Origin: Frankia casuarinae
GTDB lineage: Bacteria; Actinomycetota; Actinomycetes; Frankiales; Frankiaceae
DNA length: 64,000 nt
Direction: 5' to 3'
NCBI RefSeq assembly: GCF_000013345.1
Contig: NC_007777.1
Span: forward strand, 4,402,001 to 4,466,000
Numbering within the stretch: the first letter of the stretch is position 1; each line of letters opens with the position of its first letter. The notes under the pieces were generated by a model, which saw only the letters and a program-made list of their open reading frames with translations, was not told the origin of the DNA and did no database searches. Shown one piece after another: positions 30,195-40,415 of this stretch. A program made the translations under genes and the position numbers.

Positions 30195-30743
30195 TCACCC
30201 GACATCGCCGCCGCGAGCCGCCACGAGGTCGTCCAGAATCCGGCATCGATCCACGTACCGGGCCGACAACCGGGCGGCGTCCTCGGGCGGCAACCGCCTC
30301 AGCCTGGCCGGATCGGCGTTGTCCTGTATGTCGGCCCGTTTCACGACGACGGCAAGCGGATCGGCGGCCACCCGGGCGAGATAGTCGGGCACCGGCTCGC
30401 CCTCCCGATGGGACAGCGCGTCGACCGCCGCGACGACCGGGGCCGGATAGCCCGCGGCCACGAGATCCGCGAGGGTGGTCTCGCTGTCCTCGACGACGTC
30501 GTGCAACACCGCCGCGAGCTGGGCGGCGTGGGCGTCCACCCCGGCGGTGGGAGCCGTGCGCGCGACTGCCGCCATCACGCGCAGCGGATGGCCGATGTAC
30601 TCCTCACCGACCTTGTCCAGCTGACCGGCGTGCGCCCGGGTGGCCAGGGCGACGGCGTCGTGCAGGGTGGGCGTCGCGGCGCGGTGCGGACCGTCCGCCT
30701 CGCCATGACCGGGCCGCGCGTCGTCAATCCTGGTTGAGGGCAC
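30195..30743 (-). CDS. HD-domain protein (SpoT/MESH1-like)
   Basis: 182 residues with an HD hydrolase core: HDAVALATRAHAGQLDKVGEEYIGHPLRVMAAV, then AAVLHDVVEDSETTLADLVAAGY and VKRADIQDN. This arrangement resembles the (p)ppGpp hydrolase half of RelA/SpoT and small MESH1-type alarmone hydrolases; no synthetase domain is present. Substrate is an inference. Start GTG/ATG near 30743; upstream residues are polar. On the same strand as nucS. Confidence 0.8.
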   Translation of the reverse strand: MPSTRIDDARPGHGEADGPHRAATPTLHDAVALATRAHAGQLDKVGEEYIGHPLRVMAAVARTAPTAGVDAHAAQLAAVLHDVVEDSETTLADLVAAGYPAPVVAAVDALSHREGEPVPDYLARVAADPLAVVVKRADIQDNADPARLRRLPPEDAARLSARYVDRCRILDDLVAARGGDVG

Positions 30744-30811
30744 AGACCGACCGTACGACGTCGAGGGTGCCCCGGGCTGTCAAGGGTACCCCGGGCCCAT
30801 GGCGGTGCAGG

Positions 30812-31462
30812 TCACCCGGTGCAGGGCGGCGGGGAGACCTTCCACAGGGTGATCAGAGCGCTCGGAAGCACATCACAGGCCCGCGGGCCGTTGCGGACGA
30901 TCGTCCAGGGCCCGGCTCCGATCCGCCGCCACACGTGCGGGTCGACCGGCGGCGTGGCCGGCCCTTGGACCTCGATGCGACCGATCGCCCAGTACTCGTC
31001 GTGCGCCGCGTCAACGCCCTCGACGGCGCCGAAGTACATCCCGTTCACGATCGTCACCTGCCGGGCGGAGATGGTGGAAGCACCCCCGGCCGCCTTGATC
31101 GAGTCGGCGACCGTCCACGACAGCGCGAGCCGCAGGGCATCCGGATCAGGCTCGTCGAGGACCCGCATCTGATGGGCCGTGCCCGGTCGGCGGGCGCCCT
31201 CCCACGGGGCGGTCCGCAGCGCGGGGGTCAGCTCCGGGGCGGGCGAGGTGGCGGTCCGAGGCGCATGCACGGTGCCGGACTGCCGGTCCGCGGTCACGTA
31301 GCCGATGGCCACGCCGAGCAGGACCGCGACCACGAACGCCACCGGGACCAGGACCGACCGGTACTCGCGCACCCCGGCCAGCCCGGCGGATCGCGCGCTC
31401 CGATCGCCGACGGCATTCACCCGCGCGGGCACCTCCACGTCCTGCACGCCTCCGTCCGGCAT
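30812..31462 (-). CDS. Single-pass membrane protein, unknown function
   Basis: About 216 residues starting MPDGGVQDVEVPARVNA, with AGGG five bases before the start. One membrane helix near residues 35-57 (LVPVAFVVAVLLGVAIGYV), then an extracytoplasmic region with EYWAIGRIEVQGP and VWRRIGAGPWTIVRNGPRACD, ending in a cysteine pair region. The longer frame to 31588 adds Arg/His-rich residues and is unlikely. No family recognised. Confidence 0.6.
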   Translation of the reverse strand: MPDGGVQDVEVPARVNAVGDRSARSAGLAGVREYRSVLVPVAFVVAVLLGVAIGYVTADRQSGTVHAPRTATSPAPELTPALRTAPWEGARRPGTAHQMRVLDEPDPDALRLALSWTVADSIKAAGGASTISARQVTIVNGMYFGAVEGVDAAHDEYWAIGRIEVQGPATPPVDPHVWRRIGAGPWTIVRNGPRACDVLPSALITLWKVSPPPCTG

Positions 31463-31687
31463 CACACCCTGCCAAGAGCCGGGCCCGTCACCCGAAAGCA
31501 GTACCCGATCAGCAGGTACCCGGCAAGCATGCCGCATCGCGTGTCCGCCCGGCACACGGGCGCGCCTGACATGACGGTGCGCAGCCACCCTGGTTCGTTC
31601 CGCTCCGGGCTCCGTCCCGATCGGGACGGAGCCCCTCCTGGCGGGCCTAGGTGGTGGTCGAACGGATGAGCCGCCCGGGCAACCCGC

Positions 31688-32053
31688 TCAGGCGTGGCCG
31701 ACGTGCACCAGGTCGGCGGCCTCCTCGAACCGCAGCAACCCACCCAGCCGGTCCGCGACGAGCAGGCGTTCAAGCGGGCTCGGCACATCGACCAGCACCA
31801 TCGAGCGGCCAGCGGCACGGGCTCGGCGAGCGCCGCCAAGCAGCACCCCCAGCGCGGCATGATCGCCGAGCTCCAGGCCCGCGACGTCAACGCGCAGCGG
31901 CCCGCTCCCATTGTCGATCGCCGCGTGCAGCAGGCTGCGTAGTGTCCCCACCGTCCGCACATCCACCCGGCCAACCACGCGGGCCGTCTGCGCGCAGCCG
32001 GCCCGCGTGTCCCCGGAGCACTCCAGACTCAACACGTTCACGCCGATGTTCAT
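31688..32053 (-). CDS. STAS-domain protein
   Basis: 121 residues, a single STAS (anti-sigma-factor antagonist) domain: [64 protein letters not shown]. In canonical antagonists the regulated serine lies in a DSSG-type loop; here the loop reads GDHAALG, with no serine. So partner switching by phosphorylation may not apply, or it binds a partner constitutively. Start ATG 32053. Confidence 0.85.
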   Translation of the reverse strand: MNIGVNVLSLECSGDTRAGCAQTARVVGRVDVRTVGTLRSLLHAAIDNGSGPLRVDVAGLELGDHAALGVLLGGARRARAAGRSMVLVDVPSPLERLLVADRLGGLLRFEEAADLVHVGHA

Positions 32054-32369
32054 GTGATCTCCCGTCCCGGCCGTCCGGCGCCCCCGCTGTCGTGACGCCG
32101 TTGCTACCAGCTATCCGCGCCGATCGCGGGTAGCACTCAGGTGCGGCTCGCCCCGGGCGGACCGCGACGTACCCCCTCGTCTCCATCGAACTGTCGTCGT
32201 TCGGCCACAGAGAGGTCGGGCCGGTTACCTCAATGGTGGCAGCGGTTGACGGGCGATGTTTCCTCTGTCGGATTCCGTGGAGGTGTCGAGGCCCGGATCC
32301 AGGTCCGTCGCGAGGATGTCTGGGACGATGCAAGGTGGCGTCGAAGAGCGGCACGATCGGAGGTGCGGG
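32054..32369. other. Divergent intergenic region between STAS gene and membrane gene
   Basis: 316 bp between a minus-strand and a plus-strand start. It probably carries two promoters, but I could not identify -35/-10 elements with confidence. No repeat or hairpin stands out. Confidence 0.5.
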
Positions 32370-32756
32370 ATGCCCGCAACGGCCGGGGCACTTCTCCTCG
32401 AGCCGCTGATCGCGCTGCTGGCCGTCGGCCTGCTGATGGCGATCGGGCGCTGGGCCCATGCTCCGGCACGGCCGCGGCCGGCCGGTTCCGTCCCCGGCCA
32501 CGACTTCGGTCTGCTCGTCCCGGTGGCCACCGTGGACACCCCCGCCGAGATCACTCGGCTCCGCGCGGCGCTGTGGGCGCGGGGTATCCGCTCGACCTGG
32601 GCCACGGCACCGGCCGGTCCGATTCGCATCGACGCCGCCGGGAACATCATCGCCCGGCCGCGGGACCGCCGCCACGTGCTCGTGTTCGGCACGGACGCGA
32701 ACCGAGCCGCCCGTGCCCTCGTGAACCTGCTCGGCTCGCGCCAGTCGCCCACCTGA
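32370..32756 (+). CDS. Small membrane-anchored protein, unknown function
   Basis: 128 residues from ATG 32370, preceded by GGAGG with a six-base spacing. An N-terminal membrane helix (LLEPLIALLAVGLLMAIG) is followed by a soluble domain: LVPVATVDTPAEITRLRAAL, ARGIRSTWA, VLVFGTDANRAARALVNLLG. This may be a short ferredoxin-like fold. The frame is open from 32256, but that N-terminal part is charged and less plausible. The stop codon forms the first base pairs of the downstream hairpin. No family recognised. Confidence 0.65.
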   Translation: MPATAGALLLEPLIALLAVGLLMAIGRWAHAPARPRPAGSVPGHDFGLLVPVATVDTPAEITRLRAALWARGIRSTWATAPAGPIRIDAAGNIIARPRDRRHVLVFGTDANRAARALVNLLGSRQSPT

Positions 32757-32782
32757 CCCCGCCGGCCGGGCCGGCGGGGTCA
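32754..32782. terminator. Bidirectional stem-loop between convergent genes
   Basis: A 29-nt perfect inverted repeat: a 14-nt arm TGACCCCGCCGGCC, one central base, and the exact reverse complement. It starts with the stop codon of the upstream gene and ends 35 bp before the murA stop on the opposite strand. Ideal position for terminating both transcripts. No T-tract. Confidence 0.75.
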
Positions 32783-32816
32783 CGATGCCAGCGGGATCAG
32801 GCCGATGCCGGTGAAA

Positions 32817-34091
32817 TCAGGCTACGGCGCGGTCGGAGACCCGGCGGATGTCGGCGCCGAGGTCCGTCATGTTCTCGACAAACCGGGCGTATCCCCGGTC
32901 GATGTGGTGGACGTCGCTTACCTCGGTGACGCCGTCCGCAACCAGGCCGGCGAGCACGAGACCCGCGCCGGCCCGCACGTCGGAGGCCGTCACCCGGGTG
33001 CCGGACAGCCGCGCGGTGGGCCGGACGATGACGTGGTGGCCGTCCGTACGCAGGTCGGCGCCGAGTTTGTGCAGCTCGCGGCAGAAGGCGAACCGGCTGT
33101 CGAAGATGTTCTCGGTGATCAGGGAGGTACCCCGGCTAACCGACTCCAACGCGATGATCTGCGGCAGCAGATCAGTCGGAAAGCCGGGGTACGGCAGCGT
33201 CACCACGTCGATCGACCGGGGTTGTCCCCGTCCGACGACCCGGAATCCGTCGTCCCGGACGTCGACCTCGGCACCGGCCTGCACCAGCTTCTCTAGGACG
33301 ATGCTGAGGTGGGCGGCCTGACCGTGCCGGATCAGCACGTCGCCACCGGTCATCAGGGCGCCGATGGCGTACGTGCCGGCGACGATGCGGTCCGCCACCG
33401 TCCGGTGTTCCACCGAGGTGAGCTGGTCGACCCCGTCGATGATCAGTGTCGACGATCCCGCGCCGTCGATACGCCCGCCCATCGCCGTCAGCATCGCGCA
33501 CAGGTCGGCAATCTCGGGTTCCTGGGCGGCATTGTCGATCACCGTCGTCCCCTTGGCGAGAACCCCGGCCATCAACAGGTTCTCGGTGGCGCCCACGCTG
33601 GGGAAGTCGAGCCAGATCGAGGCTCCCTGCAGCCTGCCGGAGCAGCGCGCGACGAGGACTCCGGACTCGACGTCAACCAGCGCACCGAGTTTGGTCAGGC
33701 CGTTGACATGAATGTCGAGCGCGCGCGATCCGATCGCGTCCCCACCGGGCAGGGCGACCCGCGCCTCCCCACGGCGGGCGACCAGCGGACCGAGCACCGC
33801 CACCGACGCCCTGATCTGCCGCACCAGCTCACCATCGGCCGCGACGCCCGGAGCCTGGGGCACCTCAATGCTCAGCCGCCCGCCGGCGGCGTCCCGCTCG
33901 ACGGTCGCACCGAGCCCCGCCAGCACCTTGGACATCACCGACACGTCCAGGATGTCAGGAACGGCGGACAGCATCGTCCGGCCCGCGGCCAGCAGGCTCG
34001 CGGCCATCAGCTTCAATACCGAGTTCTTCGCGCCCGGGACGGCGACCTCGCCGGCCAGCCGGGTACCGCCTGTCACAACGAAGCGCTCCAC
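32817..34091 (-). CDS. murA: UDP-N-acetylglucosamine 1-carboxyvinyltransferase
   Basis: MurA (EC 2.5.1.7), first committed step of peptidoglycan synthesis, transferring enolpyruvate from PEP. 424 residues, full length: [62 protein letters not shown]. The catalytic Cys position (PGGCxIGxR in the classical enzyme) is Asp here (LPGGDAIG). This is the Asp form known from mycobacteria and chlamydiae that resists fosfomycin. ATG 34091. Confidence 0.96.
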   Translation of the reverse strand: MERFVVTGGTRLAGEVAVPGAKNSVLKLMAASLLAAGRTMLSAVPDILDVSVMSKVLAGLGATVERDAAGGRLSIEVPQAPGVAADGELVRQIRASVAVLGPLVARRGEARVALPGGDAIGSRALDIHVNGLTKLGALVDVESGVLVARCSGRLQGASIWLDFPSVGATENLLMAGVLAKGTTVIDNAAQEPEIADLCAMLTAMGGRIDGAGSSTLIIDGVDQLTSVEHRTVADRIVAGTYAIGALMTGGDVLIRHGQAAHLSIVLEKLVQAGAEVDVRDDGFRVVGRGQPRSIDVVTLPYPGFPTDLLPQIIALESVSRGTSLITENIFDSRFAFCRELHKLGADLRTDGHHVIVRPTARLSGTRVTASDVRAGAGLVLAGLVADGVTEVSDVHHIDRGYARFVENMTDLGADIRRVSDRAVA

Positions 34092-34170
34092 GAACCTCGA
34101 TGCTAGGTCCTGGCCTGAAGATCTTCACCGCCACCCGCCGGACCGACCGGCGCAACCCTGCGCGGTCGCC

Positions 34171-34605
34171 TCATTCCGCTGCGTCGGACGGAAGGACGGA
34201 CACCCCGTCGTGGGTGCGGATAAACGGCTCGAGCCGTCCGGCCACCGCGTCCGCCACCCGGATTGCGAAAGCCGGCACAAACCGCGTACGGACCTCGTCG
34301 ATCGACAACCAGCTGACCTCCGTCGCCTCCGCGGTGTCGGAAGCGATGACGCCGGTCGGATGGTGGCAGAGAAACACCATGGCAACCACGCCTAGGGGCA
34401 TGTTGAGGTACACCCCGGTCAGGCGGACGGGTTCGACGACCGCACCCGTCTCCTCCTCGACCTCACGGCGCAGCCCGGTGTGCAGGGTCTCACCGCGTTC
34501 GAGCACCCCACCCGGGATCTGCCAGGCGCCGATGTCCCGGCGGCGGATGCATAGAATCAACCCTTTTTCGTTGAGTGTCACTCCGGCTACGCTCACCGAA
34601 TGCAT
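34171..34605 (-). CDS. Nudix hydrolase
   Basis: 144 residues. An intact Nudix box fits G-x5-E-x7-REUxEExGU (GGVLERGETLHTGL followed by RREVEEETGA), preceded by a beta strand GLILCIRRRDIGAWQIPGG. Hydrolyses a nucleoside-diphosphate-linked substrate; specificity cannot be read. Its start is only 35 bp from the divergent TPR-membrane gene, so the promoters must overlap. Confidence 0.9.
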   Translation of the reverse strand: MHSVSVAGVTLNEKGLILCIRRRDIGAWQIPGGVLERGETLHTGLRREVEEETGAVVEPVRLTGVYLNMPLGVVAMVFLCHHPTGVIASDTAEATEVSWLSIDEVRTRFVPAFAIRVADAVAGRLEPFIRTHDGVSVLPSDAAE

Positions 34606-34640
34606 ATGCGAAACGTACCAATTGCCACGCGGAAGTCCAA

Positions 34641-35627
34641 GTGAACGGCGGCCTTTCTCAGCGGCTGGCGGAACTGCCCCCAGAGACCGACCCGGGGTTC
34701 GGCTCGGCCGCGCGGGCGTTGTTGACCGGGCCCGACGCGACCGACGAGGCCCTCACCGCGGCAGTCGAGAACCCCAATCTAGCGGAGCAGACGCGCTTCA
34801 ACGCGTTCTACTGCCTGCAGGCTCGGGCCTGGCGCCGCAAGGACCATCGCCGCCATCGGGCCAACACCGATCGATACCAGGCCCGGTTCGGTCGGCATCC
34901 GATGTTCTTCTTCATGCAGGCCGAGTATTACGCCTCTCTCGACGGCGATCCGGCAAATCTCGACGCGGCGCTCACGTTCGCGCTCGAGGCGGTGGACCGG
35001 CTCGGCGGCGTGCCTGGCGTGCTGCATCTCGCCGCCGAGATTATCGCGGACCGCCACGAACGGGACCCCGACAACGATCCACGCCTACTGCTCGACGCTG
35101 AGCGGCACGTCCGGCAGGCCATCGCGCTCAGCGACGGGCATTATGCGCGCTATCATGCCACCCACGCGCGCATCGCGACCCTGCGAGGGGCGTTCGCGTC
35201 CGCGCGGGCCAGCATCGCCCGCGCGATCGAGGACGAGGACAGTACGGGCGCCGAATACGCGCTTCGCATCGGCGACTACCAGCTCATCCGGTCCAGGATC
35301 CAATACGCGCAGGAGGCTGAGCGGCTGAGCGCACGCCAAGAGGAGGCTTCCCGCGAGCTGCAGCAGATCCGGAGTCAGGTCCTGGAGATCATGGGGTTAC
35401 TCGCGGCAGTGATCGCCTTCATCACCACCGCCGCGAACGTCGCTGCGGGGCAGCCGGCCCGACCGGCCGCCGGCCTTCTCACGCTCGCTGGCGGCGTGAC
35501 GTTGCTCGTCTTCTGGGGCTTTCACGTCCTGCTCGTGGGGACCGAACCGGCCCGGCGTCGGGTCGTCGCGGCGGTCGTCGGGACGATACTCGTGGTGGCG
35601 GGGTTTCTCATGACGGAGTTCTCATGA
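34641..35627 (+). CDS. TPR-like protein with C-terminal membrane helices
   Basis: 328 residues from GTG 34641 (GGAAG six bases upstream). The N-terminal ~200 residues are helical-repeat-like (AFYCLQARAWRRKDHRRH, AALTFALEAVDRLGG, AERHVRQAIALSDGHY, GAFASARASIARAIEDED). A coiled stretch (ERLSARQEEASRELQQIRSQ) follows, then three membrane helices (MGLLAAVIAFITTAANVAAG, LLTLAGGVTLLVFWGFHVLL, VVAAVVGTILVVAGFLMTEF). No named family. Immediately upstream of a PP2C-like phosphatase gene (about 20 bp gap), so they are probably co-transcribed and co-functional (inference). Confidence 0.68.
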   Translation: MNGGLSQRLAELPPETDPGFGSAARALLTGPDATDEALTAAVENPNLAEQTRFNAFYCLQARAWRRKDHRRHRANTDRYQARFGRHPMFFFMQAEYYASLDGDPANLDAALTFALEAVDRLGGVPGVLHLAAEIIADRHERDPDNDPRLLLDAERHVRQAIALSDGHYARYHATHARIATLRGAFASARASIARAIEDEDSTGAEYALRIGDYQLIRSRIQYAQEAERLSARQEEASRELQQIRSQVLEIMGLLAAVIAFITTAANVAAGQPARPAAGLLTLAGGVTLLVFWGFHVLLVGTEPARRRVVAAVVGTILVVAGFLMTEFS

Positions 35628-35646
35628 CCACGGTGGGGGCCAACGG

Positions 35647-36471
35647 GTGCGTGTGCTGCGGTCCATCAGCCGGTCGGACAAGCTCCACAATGAGGATGCC
35701 GCCGGTTCCCGCGCCGATGGCCTGTGGGTGATCGACGGAGCGACGCCGCTGCACGACGATCCGACGATCAGCGGCCGGTCCTCGGCGGCCTGGCTGAGCG
35801 GCGCGGCCGACGCCTTCCTCGCCACGGTCCCCTGGCGGGATAGATCCCTGCCCGAGGTGGTGCGGGAGCTGATCGCACATGTCCGCGCCGAGGGACGGCG
35901 CCTGGGGCTCGCCGCGGGTCGGTTCCCGACCGCCACGATCGCCCTCGCCCGGCAACGGGGCCCGCTACTCGATCTGTACCTCCTCGGGGACAGCCCGGTG
36001 CTGCTCCGTCATCCCGGCGGGGAGGTGGTCAGTTTCACCGATCCCCAGTTCGATGGGGTCGAAGAGGCGCTGCTCGAACCGGTCCGCGCCGAGCTGGCAC
36101 GCGGCATCGATGTCGCGCAGGCCTACGGACGGGCACACACGATGACCCGCGAACGCCGCCGGCAGCGCAACACCGCGGCCGGGTCCTGGATCCTCGGTGA
36201 CGTCACCGCTGCCGCCGACCACGCGTTCGTCACCACCATGCCGGTGGAACCCGGCACGGAGCTGGTGGCGCTGTCCGACGGCTACGCCCGGGCCGTCCGT
36301 CCCTTCAGCCTGGTCGCCGACGACGCGGCCCTTGTCGACGTGCTCGCCCGCGGCGAACAGGCCATACTGCTGGAACGGCTGCGGGCGGCGGAACGGGCCG
36401 ACCCGGACTGCTCGCGGTTCCCCCGGTTCGGGATGAGCGACGACGCGACCGCGCTCTACGCCCGGATCTGA
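35647..36471 (+). CDS. PP2C-like protein phosphatase
   Basis: 274 residues with the PP2C fold motifs. NEDAAG and LWVIDGATPL (metal-binding Asp-Gly), FPTATIALARQRG, LYLLGDSPVLLRHPGG, LVALSDGYARAV and MSDDATALYARI carry the conserved aspartates. Likely metal-dependent serine/threonine phosphatase. GTG start at 35647, soon after the preceding gene. No membrane segment. Its partner kinase is not obvious here. Confidence 0.8.
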   Translation: MRVLRSISRSDKLHNEDAAGSRADGLWVIDGATPLHDDPTISGRSSAAWLSGAADAFLATVPWRDRSLPEVVRELIAHVRAEGRRLGLAAGRFPTATIALARQRGPLLDLYLLGDSPVLLRHPGGEVVSFTDPQFDGVEEALLEPVRAELARGIDVAQAYGRAHTMTRERRRQRNTAAGSWILGDVTAAADHAFVTTMPVEPGTELVALSDGYARAVRPFSLVADDAALVDVLARGEQAILLERLRAAERADPDCSRFPRFGMSDDATALYARI

Positions 36472-36512
36472 CAACCCGGCCGCGCGGTCAACGACTGCCT
36501 AGAGTGGTCCCC

Positions 36513-37085
36513 ATGGCAGTGCACCTGACTCGGATCTACACCCGCACCGGGGATGACGGTACGACGGCGCTGGGCGACATGTCGCGGGTGGCGAAGACCG
36601 ATCCGCGGCTGGCCGCCTATGCCGACGTGGATGAGGCGAACGCCGCGATCGGCGTGGCCCTCGCCCTCGGCGGGCTTCCCGACGAGCTGCGGGCGGTGCT
36701 CGGCCAGGTCCAGAACGACCTCTTCGACGTCGGCGCGGATCTGTGCACCCCGGTCGACCCGGCGCCGGCCTACCCACCCCTGCGGATCACCGAGGCCTAC
36801 GTGGAACGGCTCGAGGAGGCGTGTGACCGTTTCAACGCCGGCCTGCCGAAGCTGGCCTCCTTCATTCTTCCGGGAGGGACTGCCGGGGCGGCGCTGCTGC
36901 ATGTCGCCCGCACGGTCGCCCGCCGGGCGGAACGGTCCGTCTGGGCCCTCCTCGAGGCCGAGCCGGACCGCACCGGCCCGCTGCCGGCCCGCTATCTCAA
37001 CCGACTGTCGGACCTGCTGTTCATCCTCGCCCGGGTGGCGAACCCCGAGGGGGACGTGCTCTGGCGCCCGGGGGCGCACGCCTGA
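36513..37085 (+). CDS. Cob(I)alamin adenosyltransferase (PduO-type)
   Basis: 190 residues. Makes adenosylcobalamin from cob(I)alamin and ATP (EC 2.5.1.17). Visible: YTRTGDDGTTALGDMSRVAK (ATP-binding TGDxGxT), YADVDEANAAIGVALAL, VQNDLFDVGADLCTP, FILPGGTAGAALLHVARTVARRAER, and LNRLSDLLFILARVAN. ATG 36513 is chosen over an ATG three codons earlier on family alignment. Provides cofactor for methylmalonyl- or ethylmalonyl-CoA mutases, compatible with the CCR pathway in this window. Confidence 0.92.
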   Translation: MAVHLTRIYTRTGDDGTTALGDMSRVAKTDPRLAAYADVDEANAAIGVALALGGLPDELRAVLGQVQNDLFDVGADLCTPVDPAPAYPPLRITEAYVERLEEACDRFNAGLPKLASFILPGGTAGAALLHVARTVARRAERSVWALLEAEPDRTGPLPARYLNRLSDLLFILARVANPEGDVLWRPGAHA

Positions 37086-37143
37086 GACCCGCTCGATACC
37101 CGAGGGTCGCCAAGCCAGTCAACCGAATTGATGACTGACGATC

Positions 37144-37547
37144 ATGAGTACCACGGTGCGCGTGAGGTACAGGACGCGGCAACGGGTCGCGGCCATGGCC
37201 GCGACCACCGGCCAGCAGATGCAGACGATCATCGGCCAGGCCGGCGAGGCCTACGAGCGCGAGCTGTTCTGGCGCGGCTTCGAGGAGGGGTACGACCGCC
37301 TCGCGACCGACTCGCTCGCCTGGGACGAGCTCGGTGCCGAGCGCTCCGCCGAGGCGGGGGGCGCTGCGGGCTGCCCTCCCACGTCGAGCTCGCGCCCGGC
37401 GGCACCGGTCTGCGCGAGACAAGCTACGCGAAGGTCGAGGACGTGAAATCGGTGTCCCAGCAGCGCTTTGGTCGCCGGCTCGGCGTCGTGGGTCCCGATC
37501 ATCTGCTGCGGATGACCGAGGCCCTGCAGTTTCTGATGGGCCTGTAG
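37144..37547 (+). pseudogene. Decayed toxin-antitoxin module (MazE-like/MazF-like)
   Basis: Frame 1 from ATG 37144 encodes an antitoxin-like start (VRVRYRTRQRVAAMAATTGQ to WDELGAERSAEAGG). From about 37365 a second frame encodes a MazF/PemK-like C-terminus (LPSHVELAPGGTGLRETSYA, then KVEDVKSVSQQRFGRRLG) ending LQFLMGL at 37547. The antitoxin tail and the toxin N-terminus are both missing, so one deletion appears to have fused the two. Both activities are probably lost. Located between the adenosyltransferase and atpC genes. Confidence 0.6.
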
Positions 37548-37624
37548 GGCCCTGTCGCGACCTGTGACGTGACGCGAAAGACGCGTCCCCCGATGCGGAG
37601 AACGCGCCCTTGGCCGCGGGAAAC

Positions 37625-37881
37625 TCAGGTCAGCTTCGCGGTCTCGGCGAGGATGCTGACACCCTGGTGTGTCACCGAGATGAAGCCGCCGTCCACCGAG
37701 GCCGAGATCTCCCGGCCACCGGTCTTGACCCGGACCGTTCCGCCCGGCGCCAGCAGACCCAGCAGCGGCACATGGCCGGGCAGCACGCCGAGATCACCGT
37801 CGGTGGTCCGGGCGACGACCATGTCGGCGTCGCCGGACCACACCTCCTGCTCGGGCGAGACAATCGCCACCCGGATCGGCA

Positions 37882-37882
<1 letters not shown>
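37625..37882 (-). CDS. atpC: ATP synthase epsilon subunit, short form
   Basis: 85 residues: MPIRVAIVSPEQEVWSGDAD, GVLPGHVPLLGLLAPGG, SASVDGGFISVTHQGVSILAETAKLT. This is only the N-terminal beta-sandwich. Typical epsilon is about 120-135 residues and ends in two helices that inhibit ATPase activity; those are absent. ATG 37882 overlaps the last base of the atpD stop (TAATG), giving coupling. The longer frame at 37927 lies inside atpD. Not a frameshift that I can see: the stop follows directly. Confidence 0.93.
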
Positions 37883-39339
<1,457 letters not shown>

Positions 39340-39515
39340 TCAATGCCCGCCGCCGCAGCCTCGGGCTCGCGTTCGCTGGCACCTGGGACGGAACGGCCCG
39401 CGTCGCGCGCGCTCCGCCTTCGGCGTCGTCCTTCACGTTCTGTTGTCGTCGCTGTCCTCATCGGTTCCGGTCACACGAGTCCGGCCACACGAGTGTGAAC
39501 CGCCGCCCACCCATA

Positions 39516-40412
39516 TCAGGTTCCCGAAGCCAGAGCGTTGGCGCCACCGACGATCTCGGAGATCTCCTGAGTAATGGCGTCCTGTCGGGCCCGGTTGGCC
39601 TGCCGGGTGTATCTCTTGATGAGGTCCTCGGCGTTGTCCGTAGCCGACTTCATGGCCCGCTGTCGCGCCGCCGACTCCGACGCCGCCGACTCGAGCAGCG
39701 CCGCATAGAGCCGGCTTTCCACGTAGCGCGGCAGCAACGCGTCGAGCACCCCCTCGGCGGAGGGCTCGAACTCATACTGGGGCAGCGGACCGCCACGCGG
39801 CGGTTCGTCGGTCTCGGTGAGCACCATCGGCAGCAACCGGCGGGCGACCGGCGTCTGGGTGATGGCGCTGACGTACTCCGTGTGGACCACGTGGATCTCG
39901 TCCACCCCGCCGTTCTCGCTCGTGGCGATGAAGGCCGCGATGAGCGCGTCCGCGACCGACTTGGCGTCCGCGTACGACGGCTGTTCGGAGAAACCGGTGT
40001 ACTCGCCGCTCATCGCACGTCCCCGGAAGCGGTAGTAGCCCGTTCCCTTGCGGCCCACGACGTGCAGGTCGGTCTCCTTGCCCTCCGAATGCAGCAGCTC
40101 GATGAGCTCCCCGGTGCGCCGCAGCGCGTTCGAGCTGTACCCGCCGGCCAACCCCCGGTCGCTGGTGATCACCACGACCGCGGCCCGGGCCGCCCCGGGC
40201 CGCTCGGTGGTGAGCGGATGGTCGATCGTGGTCTGCGCCGCGACCGCCTCGATCACCCGGGTGATCTCCTCGGCATAGGGGCGGGCCGCGGCGACCCGCG
40301 CCCGCGCCTTGGCGATGCGGGAAGCCGCGATCAGCTCCATCGCTCGGGTGATCTTCTTCGTCGACTGCACCGACCGGATGCGCCGCCGGTACTCACGAAG
40401 CTGGCCCGCCAT
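39516..40412 (-). CDS. atpG: ATP synthase gamma subunit
   Basis: 298 residues, the rotor shaft subunit of F1. MAGQLREYRRRIRSVQSTKK near the N-terminus, ITSDRGLAGGYSSNALR, and a C-terminal helix SATDNAEDLIKRYTRQANRARQ. Normal length. Starts three bases after the atpA stop, so co-translated. Confidence 0.97.
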   Translation of the reverse strand: MAGQLREYRRRIRSVQSTKKITRAMELIAASRIAKARARVAAARPYAEEITRVIEAVAAQTTIDHPLTTERPGAARAAVVVITSDRGLAGGYSSNALRRTGELIELLHSEGKETDLHVVGRKGTGYYRFRGRAMSGEYTGFSEQPSYADAKSVADALIAAFIATSENGGVDEIHVVHTEYVSAITQTPVARRLLPMVLTETDEPPRGGPLPQYEFEPSAEGVLDALLPRYVESRLYAALLESAASESAARQRAMKSATDNAEDLIKRYTRQANRARQDAITQEISEIVGGANALASGT

Positions 40413-40415
40413 GGA

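Noticed and set aside
37571-37587. GACGCG/CGCGTC short hairpin after atpC
   Set aside because: Only six base pairs, no T-tract; common by chance in this composition.
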